From NCBI GenBank assembly GCA_964016885.1, contig OZ024743.1, positions 176,005,074 to 176,069,073 on the forward strand: a DNA stretch of 64,000 nt, written 5' to 3'. The stretch is from Eledone cirrhosa (Eukaryota; Mollusca; Cephalopoda; Octopoda; Eledonidae). The notes below the pieces were generated by a model. That model was not told the DNA's origin. It was given only the letters and a program-made list of their open reading frames with translations, and ran no database searches. Below, piece after piece: positions 40,533 through 53,800 of this stretch (positions are counted from its first letter, which is position 1; each line of letters opens with the position of its first letter). A program made the position numbers and the translations under genes.

Positions 40533-41430
40533 AACCCAGTAACAGTAGTAATAACAGCATTAACATTAGACACAGTAGCAGTAACAACAGCAGTAGTAAC
40601 AACAACAGTAGCAGTAGTAACATCCCAATAACAGTAGTAATAACAGCATTAACATTAGACACAGTAGCAGTAACAACAGCAGTAGTAACAGCAACAGTAG
40701 TAGTAGTAACAACCCAATAACAGTAGTAATAACAGCATTAACATGAGACACAGTAGCAGTAACAACAGCAGTAGTAACAACAACAGTAGTAGTAGTAACA
40801 ACCCAGTAACAGTAGTAATAACAGCATTAACATTAGACACATTAGCAGTAACAACAGCAGTAGTAACAGCAACAGTAGTAGTAGTAACAACCCAATAACA
40901 GTAGTAATAACAGCATTAACATAAGACACAGTAGCAGTAACAACAGCCGTAGTAACAGCAACAGTAGCAGTAGTAACAACAGCAGTAACAGTAGTAATAA
41001 CAGCATTAGCATTAGACACAGTAGCAGTAACAACAGCAGTAGTAACAGCAACAGTAGCAGTAGTAACAACAGCAGTAACAGTAGTAATACCAGCATTAAC
41101 ATTAGACACAGTAGCAGTAACAACAGCAGTAGTAACAGCAACAGTAGCAGTAGTAACAACCCTGTAACAGTAGTAATAACAGCATTTACATTAGACACAG
41201 TAGCAGTAACAACAGCAGAAGTAACAGCAACAGTTGTAGTAGTAACAACCCAATAACAGTAGTAATAACAGCATTAACATTAGACATAGTAGCAGTAACA
41301 ACAGCAGTAGTAACAGCAACAGTAGCAGTAGTAACAACCCTGTAACAGTAGTAATAACAGCATTAACATTAGACACAGTAGCAGTAACAACAGCAGTAGT
41401 AACAACAGCAGTAGTAGTAGTAACAACCCA
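40533..41430 (+). repeat. 892-bp tandem ten-mer, copy 2
   Basis: Same marks as copy 1 (ACATCCC near 40620, ACATGAG near 40742, ACATAAG, GCCGTAG, GCATTAGC, AATACC, ACAGTTG). The only difference I noticed is GACACATTAGC (about 40848) for GACACAGTAGC. Very recent duplication. Confidence 0.9.
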
Positions 41431-42444
41431 GTAACAGTAGTAAAAACAGCATTAACATTAGACACAGTAGCAGTAACAACAGCAGTAGTAACAACAACAG
41501 TATTAGTAGTAACAACCCTGTAACAGTAGTAATAACAGCATTAACATTAGACACAGTAGCAGTAACAACAGCAGTAGTAACAGCAACAGTAGCAGTACCA
41601 ACAACCCAGTAACAGTAGTAATAACAGCATTAACATTAGACACAGTAGCAGTAACAACAGCAGTAGTAACAGCAACAGTAGCAGTAGTAACAACACTGTA
41701 ACAGTAGTAATAACAGCATTAACATTAGACACAGTAGCAGTAACAACAGCAGTAGTAACAGCAACAGTAGCAGTAGTAACAACCCAGTAACAGTAGTAAT
41801 AACAGCATTAACATTAGACATAGTAGCAGTAACAACAGCAGTAGTAACAGCAACAGTAGCAGTAGTAACAACCCTGTAACAGTAGTAATAACAGCATTAA
41901 CATTAGACACAGTAGCAGTAACAACAGCAGTAGTAACAACAACAGTAGTAGTAGTAACAACCCTGTAACAGTAGTAATAACAGCATTAACATTAGACACA
42001 GTAGCAGTAACAACAGCAGTAGTAACAACAACAGTAGTAGTAGTAACAACCCAGTAACAGTAGTAATAACAGCATTAACATTAGACACAGTAGACGTAAC
42101 AACAGCAGCAGTAACAGCAACAGTAGCAGTAGTAACAACCCTGTAACAGTAGTAATAACAGCATTAACATTAGACACAGTAGCAGTAACAACAGCAGTAG
42201 TAACAACAACAGTAGTAGTAGTAACAACCCAGTAACAGTAGTAATAACAGCATTAACATTAGACACAGTAGCAGTAACAACAGCAGTAGTAACAGCAACA
42301 GTAGTAGTAGTAACAACCCAGTAACAGTAGTAATAACAGCATTAAAATTAGACACAGTAGCAGTAACAACAGCAGTAGTAACAGCAACAGTAGTAGTAGT
42401 AACAACCCTGTAACAGTAGTAGTAACAGCATTAACATTAGACAC
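40930..42444 (+). repeat. ~1.5-kb block also present three times after 47 kb
   Basis: From ACATAAGACAC through ACAGTTG, GTAAAAACAGC, GTACCAAC, AACACTG, GACATAG, and the unique mark CAGTAGACGTAACAAC followed by CAGCAGTAAC (near 42090). The same series occurs at 47.2-48.66, 51.6-53.05 and 59.9-61.4 kb. Offset to the first is 6,309, then 6,220: one 89-mer (GACATAG, near 41.29-41.38 kb) is absent downstream. It is probably close to the source of the right-hand 4.4-kb unit. Confidence 0.85.
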
Positions 42445-45200
42445 AGTAGCAGTAACAACGGCAGTATTAACAATAACAGTAGTAGTAGTAACAACCCTGT
42501 AACAGTAGTAATAACAGCATTAACATTAGACACAGTAGCAGTAACAACAACAGCAGTAACAGTAGTAATAACAGCATTAACATTAGACACAGTAGCAGTA
42601 ACAACAGCAGTAGTAACAGCAACAGTAGCAGTAGCAACAACCCTGTAACAGTAGCAATAACAGCATTAACATTAGACACAGTAGCAGTAACAGCAGCAGT
42701 AGTAACAGCAACAGTAGTAGTTTTAACAACCCAGTAACAGTAGTAATAACAGCATTAACATTAGACACAGTAGCAGTAACAACAGCAGTAGTAACAGCAA
42801 CAGTAGCAGTAGCAACAACCCTGTAACAGTAGCAATAACAGCATTAACATTAGACACAGTAGCAGTAAAACAGCAGTAGTAGTAGTAACAACCCAGTAAC
42901 AGTAGTAATAACAGCATTAACATTAGACACAGTAGCAGTAACACAGCAGTAGTAACAACAACAGTAGCAGTACCAACAACCCAGTAACAGTAGTAATAAC
43001 AGCATTAACATTAGACACAGTAGCAGTAACAACAGCAGTAGTAACAGCAACAGTAGTAGTAGTAACAACCCAGTAACAGTAGTAATAACAGCATTAACAT
43101 TAGACACAGTAGCAGTAACAACAGCAGTAGTAACAGCAACAGTAGCAGTACCAACAACCTTGTAACAGTAGTAATAACAGCATTAACATTAGACACAGTA
43201 GCAGTAACAACAGCAGTAGTAACAGCAACAGTAGCAGTAGTAACAACCCAGTAACAGTAGTAATAACAGCATTAACAATAGACACAGTAGCAGTAACAAC
43301 AGCAGTAGTAACAACAACAGTAGTAGTAGTAACAACCCAGTAACAGTAGTAATAACAGCATTAACATTAGACACAGTAGCAGTAACGACAGCAGTAGTAA
43401 CAGCAACAGTAGCAGTACCAACAACCCAGTAACAGTAGTAATAACAGCATTAACATTAGACACAGTAGCAGTAACAACAGCAGTAGTAACAGCAACAGTA
43501 GCAGTAGTAACAACCCAGTAACAGTAGTAATAACAGCATTACCATTAGACATAGTAGCAGTAACAACAGCAGTAGTAACAGCAACAGTAGCAGTAGTAAC
43601 AACCCTGTAACAGTAGTAATAACAGCATTAACATTAGACACAGTAGCCGTAACAACAGCAGTAGTAACAGCAACAGTAGCAGTAGTAACAACCCTGTAAC
43701 AGTAGTAATAACAGCATTAACATTAGACACAGTAGCAATAACAACAGCAGTAGTAACAGCAACAGTAGTAGTAGTAACAACCCAGTAACAGTAGTAATAA
43801 CAGCATTAACATTAGACACAGTAGCAGTAACAACAGCAGTAGTAACAGCAACAGTAGTAGTAGTAACAACCCTGTAACAGTAGTAGTAACAGCATTAACA
43901 TTAGACACAGTAGCAGTAACAACAGCAGTATTAACAACAACAGTAGTAGTAGTAACAACCCTGTAACAGTAGTAATAACAGCATTAACATTAGACACAGT
44001 AGCAGTAACAACAGCAGTAGTAGTAGTAACAACCCAGTAACAGTAGTAATAACAGCATTAACATTAGACACAGTAGCAGTAGCACAGCAGTAGTAACAAC
44101 AACAGTAGCAGTACCAACAACCCAGTAACAGTAGTAATAACAGCATTAACATTAGACACAGTAGCAGTAACAACAGCAGTAGTAACAGCAACAGTAGTAG
44201 TAGTAACAACCCAGTAACAGTAGTAATAACAGCATTAACATTAGACACAGTAGCAGTAACAACAACAGTAGTAGTAGTAACGACCCTGTAACAGTAGTAA
44301 TAACAGCATTAACATTAGACACAGTAGCAGTAACAACAGCAGTAGTAACAGCAACAGTAGCAGTACCAACAACCTTGTAACAGTAGTAATAACAGCATTA
44401 ACATTAGACACAGTAGCAGTAACAACATATGTAGTAACAACAACAGTAGTAGTAGTAACAACCCAGTAACAGTAGTAATAACAGCATTAACATTAGACAC
44501 AGTAGCAGTAACAACAACAGTAGTAGTAGTAACAACCCTGTAACAGTAGTAATAACAGCATTAACATTAGACACAGTAGCAGTATCAACAGCAGTAGTAA
44601 CAGCAACAGAAGTAGTAGTAACAACCCAGTAACAGTAGTAATAACAGCATTAACATTAGACACAGTAGCAGTAACAACAGCAGTAGTAACAGCAACAGTA
44701 GCAGTACCAACAACCCAGTAACAGTAGTAATAACAGCATTAACATTAGAAACAGTAGCAGTAACAACAGCAGTAGTAACAGCAACAGTAGCAGTAATAAC
44801 AACCCTGTAACAGTAGTAATAACAGCATTAACATTAGACACAGTAGCAGTAACGACAGCAGTAGTAACAGCAACAGTAGCAGTACCAACAACCCAGTAAC
44901 AGTAGTAATAACAGCATTAACATTAGACACAGTAGCAGTAACAACAGCAGTAGTAACAGCAACTGTAGCAGTAGTAACAACCCTGTAACAGTAGTAATAA
45001 CATCATTAACATTAGACACAGTAGCAGTAACAACAGCAGTAGTAACAGCAACAGTAGCAGTACCAACAACCCAGTAACAGTAGTAATAACAGCATTAACA
45101 TTAGACACAGTAGCAGTAACAACAGCAGTAATAACAGCAACAGTAGCAGTAGTAACAACAGCAGTAACAGTAGTAATAACAGCATTAACATTAGACACAG
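42445..45200 (+). repeat. Irregular zone rich in short monomers
   Basis: Contains a 57-bp monomer, 73/74-bp monomers (42859-42931, 43999-44072, 44250-44323, 44502-44575), monomers with 1-bp losses (AGTAACACAGC, AGTAGCACAGC), GTAGTTTTAAC (about 42718) and AACATATGTAG (about 44426). Parts of 42.4-43.0 kb resemble 43.9-44.1 kb at offset about 1,464, with more divergence than elsewhere. It reads as an older, less homogenised stretch. Confidence 0.75.
42535..42591 (+). repeat. 57-bp monomer, shortest complete unit
   Basis: Nineteen triplets between two intact boxes. It lacks 33 bp of the variable half (AACAACAACAGCAGTAAC is contiguous). It keeps the conserved box and flank, consistent with deletion by slippage inside the variable half. 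Confidence 0.85.
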
Positions 45201-46476
45201 TAGCAGTAACACCAGCAGTAGTAACAGCAACCGTAGCAGTAGTAACAACCCTGTAACAGTAGTAATAACAGCATTTACATTAGACACAGTAGCAGTAACA
45301 ACAGCAGTAGTAACAGCAACAGTAGTAGTAGTAACAACCCAATAACAGTAGTAATAACAGCATTAACATTAGACACAGAAGCAGTAACAACAGCAGTAGT
45401 AACAACAGCAGTAGTAGTAGTAACAACAGAAGTAACAGTAGTAATAACAGCATTAACATTAGACACAGTAGCAGTAACAACAGCAGTAGTAACAGCAACA
45501 GTAGTAGTAGTAACAACCCAATAACAGTAGTAATAACAGCATTAACATTAGACACAGTAGCAGTAACAACAGCAGTAGTAACAGCAACAGTAGCAGTAGT
45601 AACAACAGCAGTAACAGTAGTAATAACAGCATTAACATTAGACACAGTAGCAGTAACAACAGCAGTAGTAACAGCAACAGTAGCAGTAGTAACAACAGCA
45701 GTAACAGTAGTAATAACAGCATTAACATTAGACACACTAGCAGTAACAACAGCAGTAGTAACAGCAACAGTAGCAGTAGTAACAACAGCAGTAACAGTAG
45801 TAATACCAGCATTAACATTAGACACAGTAGCAGTAACAACAGCAGTAGTAACAGCAACAGTAGCAGTAGTAACAACCCTGTAACAATAGTATTAACAGCA
45901 TTTACATTAGACACAGTAGCAGTAACAACAGCAGAAGTAACAACAACAGTAGCAGTACCAACAACCCAGTAACAGTAGTAATAACAGCATTAACATTAGA
46001 CACAGTAGCAGTAACAACAGCAGTAGTAACAGCAACAGTAGCAGTAGCAACAACCCTGTAACAGTAGTAATAACAGCATTAACATTAGACACAGTAGCAG
46101 TAACAACCGCAGTAGTAGTAGTAACAATCCAGTAACAGTAGTAATAACAGCATTAACATTAGACACAGTAGCAGTAACAACAGCAGTAGTAACAGCAACA
46201 GTAGCAGTACCAACAACCCAGTAACAGTAGTAATATCAGCATTAACATTAGACACAGTAGCAGTAACAACAGCAGTAGTAACAGCAACATTAGTAGTAGT
46301 AACAACCCAATAACAGTAGTAATAACAGCATTAACATTAGACACAGTAGCAGTAACAACAGCAGTAGTAACAGCAACAGTAGTAGTAGTAACAACCCTGT
46401 AACAGTAGTAATAACAGCATTAACATTAGACACAGTAGCAGTAACAACAGCAGTAGTAACAACAACAGTAGCAGTA
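45200..46476 (+). repeat. 6.7-6.8-kb-spaced block, copy 2
   Basis: Partner of 38.5-39.86 kb with the same ordered marks. It has one additional 90-mer in the run at 45.5-45.8 kb and ends in a cassette G remnant (45916-46167, 74-mer at 46094-46167, AACCGCAG). It has GTAACAATAGTATTAAC where the other copy has GTAACAGTAGTATTAAC. Confidence 0.85.
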
Positions 46477-49400
46477 GTAACAACCCAGTAACAGTAGTAA
46501 TAACAGCATTAACATTAGACACAGTAGCAGTAACAACAGCAGTAGTAACAACAACAGTAGCAGTAGTAACATCCCAATAACAGTAGTAATAACAGCATTA
46601 ACATTAGACACAGTAACAGTAACAACAGCAGTAGTAACAGCAACAGTAGTAGTAGTAACAACCCAATAACAGTAGTAATAACAGCATTAACATGAGACAC
46701 AGTAGCAGTAACAACAGCAGTAGTAACAACAACAGTAGCAGTAGTAACAACAGCAGTAACAGTAGTAATAACAGCATTAACATTAGACACAGTAGCAGTA
46801 ACAACAGCAGTAGTAACAGCAACAGTAGCAGGAGTAACAACAGCAGTAACAGTAGTAATAACAGCATTAACATTAGACACAGTAGCAGTAACAACAGCAG
46901 TAGTAACAGCAACAGTAGTAGTAGTAACAACAGCAGTAACAGTAGTAATAACAGCATTAACATTAGACACAGTAGCAGTAACAACAGCAGTAGTAACAGC
47001 AACAGTAGCAGTAGTAACAACATCAGTAACAGTAGTAATAACAGCATTAACATTAGACACAGTAGCAGTAACAACAGCAGTAGTAACAGCAACAGTAGCA
47101 GTAGTAACAACCCAGTAACAGTAGTAATAACACCATTAACATTAGACACAGTAGCAGTAACAACAGCAGTAGTAACAGCAACAGTAGTAGTAGTAACAAC
47201 CCAATAACAGTAGTAATAACAGCATTAACATAAGACACAGTAGCAGTAACAACAGCCGTAGTAACAGCAACAGTAGCAGTAGTAACAACAGCAGTAACAG
47301 TAGTAATAACAGCATTAGCATTAGACACAGTAGCAGTAACAACAGCAGTAGTAACAGCAACAGTAGCAGTAGTAACAACAGCAGTAACAGTAGTAATACC
47401 AGCATTAACATTAGACACAGTAGCAGTAACAACAGCAGTAGTAACAGCAACAGTAGCAGTAGTAACAACCCTGTAACAGTAGTAATAACAGCATTTACAT
47501 TAGACACAGTAGCAGTAACAACAGCAGAAGTAACAGCAACAGTTGTAGTAGTAACAACCCAATAACAGTAGTAATAACAGCATTAACATTAGACACAGTA
47601 GCAGTAACAACAGCAGTAGTAACAACAGCAGTAGTAGTAGTAACAACCCAGTAACAGTAGTAAAAACAGCATTAACATTAGACACAGTAGCAGTAACAAC
47701 AGCAGTAGTAACAACAACAGTAGTAGTAGTAACAACCCTGTAACAGTAGTAATAACAGCATTAACATTAGACACAGTAGCAGTAACAACAGCAGTAGTAA
47801 CAGCAACAGTAGCAGTACCAACAACCCAGTAACAGTAGTAATAACAGCATTAACATTAGACACAGTAGCAGTAACAACAGCAGTAGTAACAGCAACAGTA
47901 GCAGTAGTAACAACACTGTAACAGTAGTAATAACAGCATTAACATTAGACACAGTAGCAGTAACAACAGCAGTAGTAACAGCAACAGTAGCAGTAGTAAC
48001 AACCCAGTAACAGTAGTAATAACAGCATTAACATTAGACATAGTAGCAGTAACAACAGCAGTAGTAACAGCAACAGTAGCAGTAGTAACAACCCTGTAAC
48101 AGTAGTAATAACAGCATTAACATTAGACACAGTAGCAGTAACAACAGCAGTAGTAACAACAACAGTAGTAGTAGTAACAACCCTGTAACAGTAGTAATAA
48201 CAGCATTAACATTAGACACAGTAGCAGTAACAACAGCAGTAGTAACAACAACAGTAGTAGTAGTAACAACCCAGTAACAGTAGTAATAACAGCATTAACA
48301 TTAGACACAGTAGACGTAACAACAGCAGCAGTAACAGCAACAGTAGCAGTAGTAACAACCCTGTAACAGTAGTAATAACAGCATTAACATTAGACACAGT
48401 AGCAGTAACAACAGCAGTAGTAACAACAACAGTAGTAGTAGTAACAACCCAGTAACAGTAGTAATAACAGCATTAACATTAGACACAGTAGCAGTAACAA
48501 CAGCAGTAGTAACAGCAACAGTAGTAGTAGTAACAACCCAGTAACAGTAGTAATAACAGCATTAACATTAGACACAGTAGCAGTAACAACAGCAGTAGTA
48601 ACAGCAACAGTAGTAGTAGTAACAACCCTGTAACAGTAGTAATAACAGCATTAACATTAGACACAGTAGCAGTAACAACAGCAGTAGTAACAGCAACAGT
48701 AGTAGTAGTAACAACCCTGTAACAGTAGTAATAACAGCATTAACATTAGACACAGTAGCAGTAACAACAGCAGTAGTAACAGCAACAGTAGCAGTAGTAA
48801 CAACAGCAGTAACGGTAGTAATAACAGCATTAACATTAGACACAATAGCAGTAACAACAGCAGTAGTAACAGCAACAGTAGCAGTAGTAACAACAGCAGT
48901 AACTGTAGTAATAACAGCATTAACATTAGACACAGTAGCAGTAACAACAGCAGTAGTAACAGCAACAGTAGCAGTAGTAACAGCAGCAGTAACATTAGTA
49001 ATAACAGCATTAACATTAGACACAGTAGCAGTAACAACAGCAGTAGTAACAGCAACAGTAGCAGTAGTAACAACCCAGTAACAGTAGTAATAACAGCATT
49101 AACATTAGACACAGTAGCAGTATCAACAGCAGTAGTAACAGCAACAGTAGCAGTAGTAACAACCCTGTAACAGTAGTAATAACAGCATTAACATTAGACA
49201 CAGTAGCAGTAACAACAGCAGTAGTAACAGCAACAGTAGCAGTAGTAACAACCCAGTAACAGTAGTAATAACAGCATTAACATTAGACACAGTAGCAGTA
49301 ACAACAGCAGTAGTAACAGCAACAGTAGCAGTAGTAACAACAGCAGTAACAGTAGTAATAACAGCATTAACATTAGACACAGTAGCAGTAACAACAACAG

Positions 49401-50857
49401 TAGAAACAGCAACAGTAGTAGTAGTAACAACCCTGTAACAGTAGTAATAACAGCATTAACGTTAGACACAGTAGCAGTAACAACAGCAGTAGTAACAGCA
49501 ACAGTAGCAGTAGTAACAACAGCAGTAACAGTAGTAATAACAGCATTAACATTAGACACAGTAACAGTAACAACAGCAGTAGTAACAGCAACAGTAGCAG
49601 TAGTAACAACCCAGTAACAGTAGTAATAACAGCATTAACATTAGACACAGTAGCAGTAACAACAGCAGTAGTAACAGCAACAGTAGCAGTAGTAACAACC
49701 CAGTAACAGTAGTAATAACAGCATTAACATTAGACACAGTAGCAGTAACAACAGCAGTAGTAACAGCAACAGTAGCAGTAGTAACAACAGCAGTAACAGT
49801 AGTAATAACAGCATTAACATTAGACACAGTAGCAGTAACAACAGCAGTAGTAACAGCAACAGTAGCAGTAGTAACAACAGCAGTAACAGTAGTAATAACA
49901 GCATTAACATTAGACACAGTAGCAGTAACAACAGCAGTAGTAACAGCAACAGTAGTAGTAGTAACAACAGCAGTAACAGTAGTAATAACAGCATTAACAT
50001 TAGACACAGTAGCAGTAACAACAGCAGTAGTAACAGCAACAGTAGCAGTGGTAACAACAGCAGTAACAGTAGTAATAACAGCATTAACATTAGACACAGT
50101 AGCAGTAACAACAGCAGTAGTAACAGCAACAGTAGCAGTAGTAACAGCAGCAGTAACAGTAGTAATAACAGCATTAACATTAGACACAGTAGCAGTAACA
50201 ACAGCAGTAGTAACAGCAACAGTAGCAGTAGTAACAACCCAGTAACAGTAGTAATAACAGCATTAACATTAGACACAGTAGCAGTATCAACAGCAGTAGT
50301 AACAGCAACAGTAGCAGTAGTAACAACCCTGTAACAGTAGTAATAACAGCATTAACATTAGACACAGTAGCAGTAACAACAGCAGTAGTAACAGCAACAG
50401 TAGCAGTAGTAACAACCCAGTAACAGTAGTAATAACAGCATTAACATTAGACACAGTAGCAGTAGCAACAGCAGTAGTAACAGCAACAGTAGCAGTAGTA
50501 ACAACAGCAGTAACAGTAGTAATAACAGTATTAACATTAGACACAGTAGCAGTAACAACAACAGTAGAAACAGCAACAGTAGTAGTAGTAACAACCCTGT
50601 AACAGTAGTAATAACAGCATTAACATTAGACACAGTAGCAGTAACAACAGCAGTAGTAACAACAACAGTAGCAGTAGTAACAACAGCAGTAACAGTAGTA
50701 ATAACAGCATTAACATTAGACACAGTAGCAGTAACAACAGCAGTAGTAACAGCAACAGTAGCAGGAGTAACAACAGCAGTAACAGTAGTAATAACAGCAT
50801 TAACATTAGACACAGTAGCAGTAACAACAGCAGTAGTAACAGCAACAGTAGTAGTAG
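46477..50857 (+). repeat. 4,381-bp higher-order unit, copy A
   Basis: First of the large right-hand units (about 49 monomers, many 90 bp). Landmarks: ACATCCC (46570), ACATGAG (46691), GTAGCAGGAGTAAC (about 46829), AACAACATCAG (about 47019), ACACCATTAAC (about 47131), ACATAAG (about 47229), GTAGACGTAAC (about 48311), AACGGTAG (about 48812), AGTATCAAC (about 49121), AACAACAGTAGAAAC (about 49394) and GCAGTGGTAAC (50048). Every landmark recurs 4,381 bp downstream. The only mismatch to copy B that I found is A at 48845, where copies B and D have G. Confidence 0.9.
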
Positions 50858-53800
50858 TAACAACAGCAGTAACAGTAGTAATAACAGCATTAACATTAGA
50901 CACAGTAGCAGTAACAACAGCAGTAGTAACAACAACAGTAGCAGTAGTAACATCCCAATAACAGTAGTAATAACAGCATTAACATTAGACACAGTAACAG
51001 TAACAACAGCAGTAGTAACAGCAACAGTAGTAGTAGTAACAACCCAATAACAGTAGTAATAACAGCATTAACATGAGACACAGTAGCAGTAACAACAGCA
51101 GTAGTAACAACAACAGTAGCAGTAGTAACAACAGCAGTAACAGTAGTAATAACAGCATTAACATTAGACACAGTAGCAGTAACAACAGCAGTAGTAACAG
51201 CAACAGTAGCAGGAGTAACAACAGCAGTAACAGTAGTAATAACAGCATTAACATTAGACACAGTAGCAGTAACAACAGCAGTAGTAACAGCAACAGTAGT
51301 AGTAGTAACAACAGCAGTAACAGTAGTAATAACAGCATTAACATTAGACACAGTAGCAGTAACAACAGCAGTAGTAACAGCAACAGTAGCAGTAGTAACA
51401 ACATCAGTAACAGTAGTAATAACAGCATTAACATTAGACACAGTAGCAGTAACAACAGCAGTAGTAACAGCAACAGTAGCAGTAGTAACAACCCAGTAAC
51501 AGTAGTAATAACACCATTAACATTAGACACAGTAGCAGTAACAACAGCAGTAGTAACAGCAACAGTAGTAGTAGTAACAACCCAATAACAGTAGTAATAA
51601 CAGCATTAACATAAGACACAGTAGCAGTAACAACAGCCGTAGTAACAGCAACAGTAGCAGTAGTAACAACAGCAGTAACAGTAGTAATAACAGCATTAGC
51701 ATTAGACACAGTAGCAGTAACAACAGCAGTAGTAACAGCAACAGTAGCAGTAGTAACAACAGCAGTAACAGTAGTAATACCAGCATTAACATTAGACACA
51801 GTAGCAGTAACAACAGCAGTAGTAACAGCAACAGTAGCAGTAGTAACAACCCTGTAACAGTAGTAATAACAGCATTTACATTAGACACAGTAGCAGTAAC
51901 AACAGCAGAAGTAACAGCAACAGTTGTAGTAGTAACAACCCAATAACAGTAGTAATAACAGCATTAACATTAGACACAGTAGCAGTAACAACAGCAGTAG
52001 TAACAACAGCAGTAGTAGTAGTAACAACCCAGTAACAGTAGTAAAAACAGCATTAACATTAGACACAGTAGCAGTAACAACAGCAGTAGTAACAACAACA
52101 GTAGTAGTAGTAACAACCCTGTAACAGTAGTAATAACAGCATTAACATTAGACACAGTAGCAGTAACAACAGCAGTAGTAACAGCAACAGTAGCAGTACC
52201 AACAACCCAGTAACAGTAGTAATAACAGCATTAACATTAGACACAGTAGCAGTAACAACAGCAGTAGTAACAGCAACAGTAGCAGTAGTAACAACACTGT
52301 AACAGTAGTAATAACAGCATTAACATTAGACACAGTAGCAGTAACAACAGCAGTAGTAACAGCAACAGTAGCAGTAGTAACAACCCAGTAACAGTAGTAA
52401 TAACAGCATTAACATTAGACATAGTAGCAGTAACAACAGCAGTAGTAACAGCAACAGTAGCAGTAGTAACAACCCTGTAACAGTAGTAATAACAGCATTA
52501 ACATTAGACACAGTAGCAGTAACAACAGCAGTAGTAACAACAACAGTAGTAGTAGTAACAACCCTGTAACAGTAGTAATAACAGCATTAACATTAGACAC
52601 AGTAGCAGTAACAACAGCAGTAGTAACAACAACAGTAGTAGTAGTAACAACCCAGTAACAGTAGTAATAACAGCATTAACATTAGACACAGTAGACGTAA
52701 CAACAGCAGCAGTAACAGCAACAGTAGCAGTAGTAACAACCCTGTAACAGTAGTAATAACAGCATTAACATTAGACACAGTAGCAGTAACAACAGCAGTA
52801 GTAACAACAACAGTAGTAGTAGTAACAACCCAGTAACAGTAGTAATAACAGCATTAACATTAGACACAGTAGCAGTAACAACAGCAGTAGTAACAGCAAC
52901 AGTAGTAGTAGTAACAACCCAGTAACAGTAGTAATAACAGCATTAACATTAGACACAGTAGCAGTAACAACAGCAGTAGTAACAGCAACAGTAGTAGTAG
53001 TAACAACCCTGTAACAGTAGTAATAACAGCATTAACATTAGACACAGTAGCAGTAACAACAGCAGTAGTAACAGCAACAGTAGTAGTAGTAACAACCCTG
53101 TAACAGTAGTAATAACAGCATTAACATTAGACACAGTAGCAGTAACAACAGCAGTAGTAACAGCAACAGTAGCAGTAGTAACAACAGCAGTAACGGTAGT
53201 AATAACAGCATTAACATTAGACACAGTAGCAGTAACAACAGCAGTAGTAACAGCAACAGTAGCAGTAGTAACAACAGCAGTAACTGTAGTAATAACAGCA
53301 TTAACATTAGACACAGTAGCAGTAACAACAGCAGTAGTAACAGCAACAGTAGCAGTAGTAACAGCAGCAGTAACATTAGTAATAACAGCATTAACATTAG
53401 ACACAGTAGCAGTAACAACAGCAGTAGTAACAGCAACAGTAGCAGTAGTAACAACCCAGTAACAGTAGTAATAACAGCATTAACATTAGACACAGTAGCA
53501 GTATCAACAGCAGTAGTAACAGCAACAGTAGCAGTAGTAACAACCCTGTAACAGTAGTAATAACAGCATTAACATTAGACACAGTAGCAGTAACAACAGC
53601 AGTAGTAACAGCAACAGTAGCAGTAGTAACAACCCAGTAACAGTAGTAATAACAGCATTAACATTAGACACAGTAGCAGTAACAACAGCAGTAGTAACAG
53701 CAACAGTAGCAGTAGTAACAACAGCAGTAACAGTAGTAATAACAGCATTAACATTAGACACAGTAGCAGTAACAACAACAGTAGAAACAGCAACAGTAGT

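Noticed and set aside
46692..47207. Plus-strand Ser/Asn-rich open frame of 171 codons, identical at 51073 and 59394
   Set aside because: It starts at the ATG created by the ACATGAG variant and simply runs through five 90-mers until frame-shifting 89-mers. It is copied as part of the higher-order unit, not conserved as a gene.
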